Shown here: positions 56,276-64,000 of the stretch, piece by piece
Layout of the letters: each line of letters begins with the position of its first letter
Numbering within the stretch: position 1 is the stretch's first letter
From: Methylorubrum populi
GTDB taxonomy: Bacteria > Pseudomonadota > Alphaproteobacteria > Rhizobiales > Beijerinckiaceae
Length of the DNA: 64,000 nucleotides
NCBI RefSeq assembly: GCF_002355515.1
Contig: NZ_AP014809.1
Span: 1,884,501-1,948,500, forward strand
Direction: 5' to 3'
Notes under the pieces: model-generated
Told to the model about the DNA's origin: nothing
Databases searched by the model: none
The model's input: only the letters and a program-made list of their open reading frames with translations
Made by a program: the position numbers and the translations under genes

Positions 56276-57061
56276 TTAAAGGCGGTGGGCCGTCCGCTCG
56301 GACTCGTCGAAGCCCGGCGCGGAGCCGGTCGCCGGACCGCCCTGTGGGCTCCCTTCCGCGCTCGCCCGCTTGACCGCCGCATCGAGATTCTCGGGGTCGA
56401 GCGCGGTCTCGACGAAGGCGCGGCCGCGATGGGTCAGGTCGCGGGCGTAGCGGATGCCCTGGTCGCGCAGGTCGTCGGCGTAGGGGCCGAGCGCCCGGTC
56501 CTCCTGGCGGGTGCGCGGCAGGAGTGCGCCGAGCAGCAGGCCGGCGGCGAGGCCGACCACGCCGACGAGGAGCGGGTTCTCGGAGATGAACGCCTCCGTG
56601 GCGGTGCGGCCCTCGTGCAGGCGTCGGGTGCCGCGATCCGCGAGGTCGGCGGCGCGCCGGCGATGCGTGTCGTAGCGGTCCTCCGCCCAGGAGCGGGCAT
56701 CCTCGTAGGTCTCGCTCGCCCGCTCCCGGGCCGCGCGGACCGTGTCGCCGGCCTGAGCGCGGGCCGATTCGGCGGCCTCGCCCACCCGGTTCTTGATCTG
56801 GGAGGCCTGATCCGCCGCCTGATCCCTCAGGTTGCGCGCACCTTCCCGGGCCTGCTCGGCGGTGTCCTCCAATCCCGCCTGGAGGCGGGCATTGGCGTCC
56901 CGGCCCTGCGCGGTCGCCCGGTCGGAAATGTCGTGCAAATTGTGATCGACGCCGCTCTCGCGGGGCATGCCGGACCGGCCGGCGATGTTCTCCGGCAGAG
57001 TCTCCACGGGTGCGCCGACGGGCGGCGTGGTGGGGCCTTGATGGTTGGGACCTTGGCTCAT
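56276..57061 (-). CDS. ElaB/DUF883-like membrane-anchored stress protein
   Basis: The 261-aa product is very polar and helical, with Glu/Arg/Ala-rich coiled-coil-like stretches (for example GARNLRDQAADQASQIKNRV and ARERASETYEDARSWAEDRY). One membrane segment, PLLVGVVGLAAGLLLGALLP (about residues 165-185), follows, then a short tail with Gly/Pro. The layout resembles the ElaB/YqjD DUF883 family, which tethers ribosomes to the membrane in stationary phase; here the match is partial. GGAG is 6 nt before ATG 57061; an upstream ATG at 57073 is also possible. It lies 58 nt after the DUF3618 gene in the same direction. Confidence 0.75.
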   Translation of the reverse strand: MSQGPNHQGPTTPPVGAPVETLPENIAGRSGMPRESGVDHNLHDISDRATAQGRDANARLQAGLEDTAEQAREGARNLRDQAADQASQIKNRVGEAAESARAQAGDTVRAARERASETYEDARSWAEDRYDTHRRRAADLADRGTRRLHEGRTATEAFISENPLLVGVVGLAAGLLLGALLPRTRQEDRALGPYADDLRDQGIRYARDLTHRGRAFVETALDPENLDAAVKRASAEGSPQGGPATGSAPGFDESERTAHRL

Positions 57062-57119
57062 GATGGGCTCCACGTCTTGCGGCCGTCGGCGCGGGGATTC
57101 GCGCGCGGCCCGTGAGGGA

Positions 57120-57503
57120 TCAGACCTGACGCTCGGGCGGCAGGTCGTGGGTGGGTCGACCGCCGGGGGCGTCGGGGTCGTAGGTTCGGTCGGCGCCCGT
57201 GACGGTGACGGGCTTGGAATCCACCGGCACGAGGGCGCGGCTGGCCGGGCGCCGAGCGGTCCGCATGCCGTTGAGCAGCATGCCGACGCCCGCCGCGATC
57301 AGCAGCACCGGCAGGGGGTTGCGCCGCACGGCCAGCAGGGCGTCGTCGTAGAAGCCGCTGTAGGGCGTCTGCCGGGCCGAGCCGAGCATCTCATCGACCA
57401 GGCTCGAGGCGTTGAGGCGCCCCTGGATCCGGTCGATCGTCTCGTCGAGCCGGGCGCGGCTCTGCTCGATGTCCTTCTCCAGGTCCGAGATCGATTCGCT
57501 CAT
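57120..57503 (-). CDS. DUF3618 domain protein
   Basis: The 127-aa product begins ISDLEKDIEQSRARLDETID, the DUF3618 start (polar amphipathic helix), then YSGFYDDALLAVRRNPLPVL and a hydrophobic segment LLIAAGVGMLLNGM, followed by a polar tail. It is likely a small inner-membrane protein. Its ATG overlaps the stop of the holin-like gene by four bases (ATGA). The family is common next to phage-holin-like (DUF1469-type) proteins and stress genes in Rhizobiales; the function is unknown. Confidence 0.85.
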   Translation of the reverse strand: MSESISDLEKDIEQSRARLDETIDRIQGRLNASSLVDEMLGSARQTPYSGFYDDALLAVRRNPLPVLLIAAGVGMLLNGMRTARRPASRALVPVDSKPVTVTGADRTYDPDAPGGRPTHDLPPERQV

Positions 57504-57913
57504 CCCGAAACCCTCTCCGTCAGCGCGCGGGCATCCTGCCGGACCTGCCGCGTGGTCCGGGTCGGCGCGAGATTCGACAGCGACATCGCCCGGGCGCCGA
57601 TGACGCCGAGCACCACCGCCACGAGCAGCATGCCGCCGCCCACGAGCAGTGCTGCGAGCCATTCGGAGCCCACGAGCGTCGCGACGAACTTCACCAGCGC
57701 GCCGATCAGCACCAGCATCGCCGTTACCGCGAAGACGGCGGCCAGCACCATCATCGCCAGCCCGACGAACAACGAGCGGACGTTGTTCGTCATCTCCGTA
57801 CGGAAGAGAGCGATCTCCTTGCTGGCAAGCTCGCTCGCCTCGCGCAGGGCATCGGCCACGAGGGATTGGATCGAGGAGGGGGGAGGAGGGGGGGAGGGGT
57901 TGGGGCTTGCCAT
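57500..57913 (-). CDS. Phage holin family (DUF1469/YqjE-like) membrane protein
   Basis: The 137-aa product has a polar N-terminus (IQSLVADALREASELASKEI), then two hydrophobic segments: FVGLAMMVLAAVFAVTAMLV to about residue 75, and WLAALLVGGGMLLVAVVLGV near residue 90-105. The C-terminus is basic and polar. This is the YqjE-type/Phage_holin_3_6 pattern, which in bacteria is not a phage gene but a small envelope protein in a YqjD-YqjE-YqjK-like set. It lies 12 nt after the gene at 57926 and overlaps DUF3618 by four bases, so the genes form one operon. Confidence 0.85.
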   Translation of the reverse strand: MASPNPSPPPPPSSIQSLVADALREASELASKEIALFRTEMTNNVRSLFVGLAMMVLAAVFAVTAMLVLIGALVKFVATLVGSEWLAALLVGGGMLLVAVVLGVIGARAMSLSNLAPTRTTRQVRQDARALTERVSG

Positions 57914-57925
57914 GGTTGCGTCCCC

Positions 57926-58432
57926 TCAGGCCCGATAACCGCTGCGGGAGCGGTCGTAGGAGCGGTCCGCCTCCGCCTCGCCCGACGCCTTGACGAAGCG
58001 CGACAGCAGGAACCCGGCCGCGAAGGCCCCCACCGCGACGGTCACCGGCGAGCGGCGCGCATAGGCCTCGGCCTCGCGGTAGAAGTCGTCGAGGCTGCGG
58101 CGCTCGATCGAGCCGGCGAGGTCGTCGAGCCCCTCCGCCGCGCTGTCGAAGAAGGCGCGGATATTGGGGCGGTCGTCGAAGGTCTTTCCCGAATCGCGCA
58201 GGGACTTGGCGAGGTCCGAGACGGAGCGGGCGGCCTCGCCCTTGCGGTCGTCGACGTAGGAGAGGGCCTGCTGGCGCGCGGCGGCGGCGAGCCCCTTGCT
58301 CCGCTCGGCCGCGAGGCTGGCGGTGTCCTCCACGTCGTGGCGCAGATCCTCCAGGTCGGCCTTGGTGTCGGCCGGCTTGGTGTTGGCCGGCTTGGGGCCG
58401 CCGACGGGATCTGGGGACGCGGACGATGTCAT
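57926..58432 (-). CDS. Envelope-associated hypothetical protein, first gene of the stress operon
   Basis: The 168-aa product is polar and helical, with a Lys/Asp-rich N-terminus and a middle region LRDSGKTFDDRPNIRAFFDS, followed by a hydrophobic segment SPVTVAVGAFAAGFLLSRFV near residues 130-150 and a basic tail. It resembles nutrient-deprivation-induced or YtxH-like small proteins, but I cannot name a family firmly. It leads a four-gene operon with the holin-like, DUF3618 and ElaB-like genes, and an EcfG-type promoter candidate lies about 75-95 nt upstream. Confidence 0.72.
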   Translation of the reverse strand: MTSSASPDPVGGPKPANTKPADTKADLEDLRHDVEDTASLAAERSKGLAAAARQQALSYVDDRKGEAARSVSDLAKSLRDSGKTFDDRPNIRAFFDSAAEGLDDLAGSIERRSLDDFYREAEAYARRSPVTVAVGAFAAGFLLSRFVKASGEAEADRSYDRSRSGYRA

Positions 58433-58959
58433 GGGCGTGTCTCCGGGTAGGCTCGCCGGATCGGCGCGGATTGCGCTTCGATCTGCGATGAACTCGGCCG
58501 GAGAACCGTTTGCCGCCTCGTGGGGTTCCGCTCTCAGAACCCCTTCCGCGCGGCCTTCGCCGGACGGAGAGGGTTCGGGCGCAACGAGAAAACGCGAGGA
58601 AGCACCGGCGCTCCCATGTCGAGCCTGTCGAACGCCCCGGCGATCGCGCGCCCCGGACGGGATCTGCTCTCGATCCGGATGTCAGCGCCTGTTCAGCTTG
58701 GCTCTTGCATGGTGGCGACGGCTCTGCTGCACTGCGACGACCGCGTGGACGAACGCGGGCGGGCGTGGGGGCCGGGCGGGCGGATGCGGGGTGGAACAGC
58801 GGTGACATCGTCGAGCCGCGTGCTTGACCCACAGGTGGCGATGCGCTTGGCTGCCGCCCGACGGATCGCGCCAGGCTTCCGCGCGTTTTCCCCCAGACGC
58901 AAGACCCTTAGGCCGGCGCGCCCCGCGTGCCGGCCCCAGCGAGGACCGGAGCCGGGTTC
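58433..58959. other. 527-nt divergent region between the stress operon and otsA
   Basis: No gene is supported here. It should carry promoters for both sides. A GGAAC/GGTT pair is present on the minus strand (58504-58529). On the plus strand GGAAC occurs near 58794, but no CGTT lies at the right distance. Confidence 0.4.
58504..58529 (-). promoter_or_regulatory. Candidate EcfG-type general stress promoter
   Basis: On the minus strand GGAAC (58525-58529) is followed 17 nt later by GGTT (58504-58507). The EcfG consensus I recall for Methylobacterium and relatives is GGAAC-N16-17-CGTT, so -35 is perfect and -10 matches 3 of 4. It lies 72 nt before the first operon gene. Confidence 0.5.
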
Positions 58960-60381
58960 GTGGCACGTCTGATCATTGTCTCCAACCGTGTCGCCGTGCC
59001 CGCCGAGGGCAAGGATGCGGTCTCCGCAGGGGGGCTCGCCGTCGCGGTCAAGGAAGCCTTCTCCTCCTACGAGGGGTTGTGGTTCGGCTGGAGCGGAAAC
59101 ATCTGCGACAATCCGAGCCTTGAGCCGGAGCTGATCGACCGCGGGCCGATCCAGTACGCCGTCCTCGACCTCTCGCCGCAGGATCACCGCGAGTACTATG
59201 CCGGCTTCGCCAACCGGGCGCTCTGGCCGATCATGCACTACCGGATCGGGCTGGGGACCTTTTCCCGCTCGGACTATGCCGGCTACCAGCGCGTCAACCA
59301 GACCTTCGCCCAGGCGCTCGCCAAGCTGGTCGAGCCCGACGACCTGATCTGGGTGCACGACTATCACCTGCTGCCGCTGGCGAGCGAGCTGCGTGGCCAG
59401 GGCATCGCCAACCCGATCGGCTACTTCCACCACATCCCGTGGCCGGCGGCCGACGTGTTCAACACCCTGCCCGCCAGCAGCGAGCTGCTGCGCGCCATGG
59501 CCGATTACGACCTGATCGGCCTGCAGACCGATTCGGACGTGCAGAATCTGTCGCGCAACTTCATCGACACGATGCGGGCGATTCCCCTCGGCGGCGGCTC
59601 AATGATGGTCGACGGGCGCCGGACCCGGATCCGCGCCTTCCCCATCGGCATCGATGTCGCCAGCTTCAAGGACGCCGCCGACAAGGCCGGCTCCAACAAG
59701 GTGGTGCGCGAGACCATGGCGGGCCTGCGCACCCGCAAGCTGCTGATCGGCGTCGACCGGCTCGACTACTCGAAGGGTGTCCCTGAGCGCATGGAGGCGG
59801 TGGACCGCTTCTTCGCCTCGAACCCGGACCAGCGCGGCAACGTCGTCTACATCCAGATCACCCCGAAATCCCGCAGCGAGGTGCCGGAATACGAGCAGCT
59901 CGCCCGCGAGGTGAACGAGAAGGTCGGCGACATCAACGGCATGCTCGGCGAGCCCGCCTGGACGCCGATCCAGTACGTCACCAAGGCCTATCCGCGGCCG
60001 GTCCTCGCCGGCCTCTACCGGGCGGCCCGAGTCGGCCTCGTCACGCCGATGCGCGACGGCATGAATCTGGTCGCCAAGGAATACGTCGTCGCCCAGAGCG
60101 AGGAGGATCCCGGCGTCCTCGTGCTCTCGAAGTTCGCCGGTGCCGCGCGGCAATTGCCCGAGGCGCTGCTGGTGAACCCCTACGACCGTTTCGAGGTCGC
60201 CGAGGCGATCCGGCAGGCGCTCTACATGCCCCGGGGCGAGCGCCTGGAGCGCTGGAAGCCGATGGTCGAGCGCATGCTGCGCGAGGACGTGGATTGGTGG
60301 GCGCGCAACTTCATGGCGGAGCTGGAGACCTTCCGCACCGTCGAGCGCGAGCCGCCGACCGCGGCGGCGGCGGCGGAGTAG
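58960..60381 (+). CDS. otsA: Alpha,alpha-trehalose-phosphate synthase (UDP-forming)
   Basis: OtsA joins UDP-glucose (or a related donor) and glucose-6-phosphate to make trehalose-6-phosphate, a step in osmo- and stress-protectant synthesis. The 473-aa cytosolic GT20 enzyme from GTG 58960 has [20 protein letters not shown], the loop [26 protein letters not shown] and [14 protein letters not shown] near its N-terminal half. [20 protein letters not shown] and [18 protein letters not shown] mark the C-terminal donor site. CGGAG is 8 nt before the start; an earlier GTG at 58927 is less likely. No OtsB phosphatase is fused or adjacent. It is divergent from the stress operon, consistent with a shared stress response. 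Confidence 0.95.
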   Translation: MARLIIVSNRVAVPAEGKDAVSAGGLAVAVKEAFSSYEGLWFGWSGNICDNPSLEPELIDRGPIQYAVLDLSPQDHREYYAGFANRALWPIMHYRIGLGTFSRSDYAGYQRVNQTFAQALAKLVEPDDLIWVHDYHLLPLASELRGQGIANPIGYFHHIPWPAADVFNTLPASSELLRAMADYDLIGLQTDSDVQNLSRNFIDTMRAIPLGGGSMMVDGRRTRIRAFPIGIDVASFKDAADKAGSNKVVRETMAGLRTRKLLIGVDRLDYSKGVPERMEAVDRFFASNPDQRGNVVYIQITPKSRSEVPEYEQLAREVNEKVGDINGMLGEPAWTPIQYVTKAYPRPVLAGLYRAARVGLVTPMRDGMNLVAKEYVVAQSEEDPGVLVLSKFAGAARQLPEALLVNPYDRFEVAEAIRQALYMPRGERLERWKPMVERMLREDVDWWARNFMAELETFRTVEREPPTAAAAAE

Positions 60382-60457
60382 TCTTCGCCCGGGCGACGAA
60401 TCGGCCTAAGTCGAAGCGTGGCCTCGTTTTCAAGGCTCCGCTTCACGAAGGACCGGA

Positions 60458-62551
<2,094 letters not shown>

Positions 62552-62646
62552 GCCGCTCAACCGGGGAAACGACGCGTGCGTCTCGGCTTCCCGACCGCCC
62601 CGTGGCATCGTGCACCGCGGTTCCGACAGGGATGAGGACAGGTTCG

Positions 62647-63297
62647 ATGCAGGTGGAGAGCGGCGGCGCGGCGCGGGTGACGGTGGTCGATCACCCCCTC
62701 GTCCAGCACAAGCTCACGATGATGCGCGACGGCGAGCGTTCGACCAAGGGGTTCCGCGAACTCCTCAACGAGATCGGCATGCTGCTCGCCTACGAGGTGA
62801 CCCGCGACCTGCCGCTCGAACCGGTCACCATCCAGACGCCGCTCCAGCCCATGGAAGGGCGCCGGATCGCCGGCAAGAAGCTGGTGCTCGCCCCGATCCT
62901 GCGGGCTGGCGTCGGCTTCCTCGACGGCATGCTGTCGCTGATGCCCTCGGCCCGCGTCGCCCATGTCGGGCTCTACCGCGATCCCGACACACTCCAGGCG
63001 GTGGAATACTACTTCAAGAGCCCGTCGGATCTCGCCGACCGTACGGTTCTGGTGCTCGATCCCATGCTCGCCACCGCCAATTCCGCGGTGGCAGCGGTGG
63101 AGCGGCTCAAGAGCCGGGGCGCGAAGGATCTCCGCTTCGTCTGCCTGCTCGCCGCGCCCGAGGGCATCGCCCGCTTCCAAGAGGCGCATCCCGACGTGCC
63201 GGTCTGGACCGCGGCGATCGACAGCCACCTCAACGACCACGGCTACATCGTGCCGGGCCTGGGTGACGCCGGCGACCGGATGTACGGCACGCGCTGA
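62647..63297 (+). CDS. upp: Uracil phosphoribosyltransferase
   Basis: Upp makes UMP from uracil and PRPP in pyrimidine salvage. The 216-aa protein has [20 protein letters not shown] near the start. Then come [40 protein letters not shown] (PRPP loop) and [20 protein letters not shown] with [13 protein letters not shown], all canonical. GAGGACAGG lies shortly before ATG 62647; ATG 62632 is also in frame. It is a single gene between glgX and the oxidoreductase. Confidence 0.95.
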   Translation: MQVESGGAARVTVVDHPLVQHKLTMMRDGERSTKGFRELLNEIGMLLAYEVTRDLPLEPVTIQTPLQPMEGRRIAGKKLVLAPILRAGVGFLDGMLSLMPSARVAHVGLYRDPDTLQAVEYYFKSPSDLADRTVLVLDPMLATANSAVAAVERLKSRGAKDLRFVCLLAAPEGIARFQEAHPDVPVWTAAIDSHLNDHGYIVPGLGDAGDRMYGTR

Positions 63298-63453
63298 TCT
63301 TTTCGCTTTTCGATCCAGAACTCTGTTGGTGGCGAGGCTGCCGTCTTGACCTCGCGGTGACGATGGCGGTTCCGGCTCGACGTGCCCCGTCCCATGCGCC
63401 ATGTGACCCAAACTGCGAGCGACCAACCCGCCGCGTGAGTCCGAGGAGACCCC

Positions 63454-64000
63454 ATGCCAAGAAATCTGCCCGAGACCATGCGCCAGATCCGCTTCACCGG
63501 CGCGGGCGGCCCGGAGGTCATGGCGGTCGAGACCGTGCCGCTGCCCAAGCCCGCGGCCGGGCAGGTTCTGGTCGAAGTCGTCGCGGCGGGGGTCAACCGG
63601 CCCGACATCATGCAGCGCCAGGGCAGCTACCCGCCCCCCAAGGGCGCCACCGAGATCCCCGGTCTCGAGATCGCCGGCCGGATCGCGGCGCTGGGCGAGG
63701 GCGTGACGGGGTTTGCGGAAGGCGACGAGGTCTGCGCCCTCGTCATCAGCGGCGGCTATGCCGAGTTCGCGGTGGCCGAGGCGGGGCAGGTGCTGAAGCG
63801 GCCGGGATCGCTCTCGCTGGTTGAAGCCGCCGGCCTGCCGGAGACGGTCTTCACCGTCTATTCCACGGTGATCCAGCGCGGGCGGCTGCAGAAGGGCGAA
63901 ACCTTCCTCGTCCATGGCGGGTCGAGCGGGATCGGCACCACCGCGATCCAGATCGCCAAGCAGCACGGCGCCCGCGTCCTCACCACCGCCGGCTCCGCCG
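63454..64000 (+). CDS. NAD(P)H-quinone oxidoreductase, PIG3-like, truncated by window edge
   Basis: The frame is open to the window end and gives 182 residues. It shows the zinc-less medium-chain dehydrogenase/reductase pattern: MRQIRFTGAGGPEVMAVETV, VEVVAAGVNRPDIMQRQGSY, then PPPKGATEIPGLEIAGRIAA, and the nucleotide-binding FLVHGGSSGIGTTAIQIAKQ. Such enzymes (quinone oxidoreductase/PIG3-type) reduce quinones or enals. The start ATG 63454 has GAGGAG 6 nt upstream. The C-terminal half is outside the window. Confidence 0.9.
   Translation, partial: MPRNLPETMRQIRFTGAGGPEVMAVETVPLPKPAAGQVLVEVVAAGVNRPDIMQRQGSYPPPKGATEIPGLEIAGRIAALGEGVTGFAEGDEVCALVISGGYAEFAVAEAGQVLKRPGSLSLVEAAGLPETVFTVYSTVIQRGRLQKGETFLVHGGSSGIGTTAIQIAKQHGARVLTTAGSA

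Noticed and set aside
57500-57913. Phage holin family gene as a sign of a prophage
   Set aside because: It is in an operon with DUF3618 and ElaB-like genes and resembles the chromosomal YqjE type; no other phage gene is present.

Overview
The window is a high-GC chromosomal segment of an alphaproteobacterium, most likely a Methylobacterium/Methylorubrum-type member of the Rhizobiales. That placement is an inference from gene order (gid/par cluster with mnmE, lptE-holA, rho and secB-Tim44-mltA-smr nearby), from a DUF6894 protein, from a CenR-type regulator and from a candidate EcfG-type stress promoter. I recognised no tRNA, rRNA, insertion sequence, prophage or CRISPR array. It is mostly dense housekeeping sequence with a few accessory genes.

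Layout. 0.4-10.4 kb: ispG (isoprenoids), kup (potassium), a TonB-dependent siderophore receptor behind an Irr-like box, a small secreted protein, then hisC-tyrC and a glycosyltransferase. 10.6-14.8 kb: a minus-strand block with a Sel1-repeat protein, a DUF2125 protein and a small unknown. 15.1-24.6 kb: the origin-proximal style cluster, with lptE-holA converging on parB-parA-rsmG-mnmG; a perfect parS site lies inside rsmG. mnmE follows, but a DUF6894 gene and a divergent PAS-HTH regulator sit between mnmG and mnmE. 24.7-34.6 kb: leuS, a DUF1963 protein, YggS, an L,D-transpeptidase, a CenR-like response regulator, a CAP_ED-domain protein, dapD, an alpha/beta hydrolase lacking its nucleophile, and a class A acid phosphatase behind a Pho-box-like repeat. 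34.7-45.6 kb: a degenerate SNase-fold membrane protein, two secreted unknowns, a YegS-type kinase, TerC, FhuF with a second TonB receptor (siderophore uptake and iron release) and PoxB. 45.9-56.2 kb: rho, smr-mltA-Tim44 divergent from secB, a frameshifted lipoprotein, an MFS transporter, DUF3429, CsaA and hisS. 56.3-64 kb: a four-gene envelope/stress operon behind an EcfG-like promoter, divergent from otsA, then glgX, upp and a quinone oxidoreductase cut by the window edge.

How genes work together. The par/gid block handles origin segregation and tRNA/rRNA modification. Two TonB receptors plus FhuF form the outer and cytosolic ends of ferric-siderophore use; TonB and the inner-membrane transporter are not in the window. 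The DUF3618/holin/ElaB-like operon and otsA look like a general-stress module. The points most worth checking are the FhuF start without a canonical codon, the lipoprotein frameshift, the PAS-HTH/DUF6894 insertion with its 17-bp palindrome, the candidate Irr, Pho and EcfG sites, and the pseudoenzyme-like hydrolase and nuclease folds.
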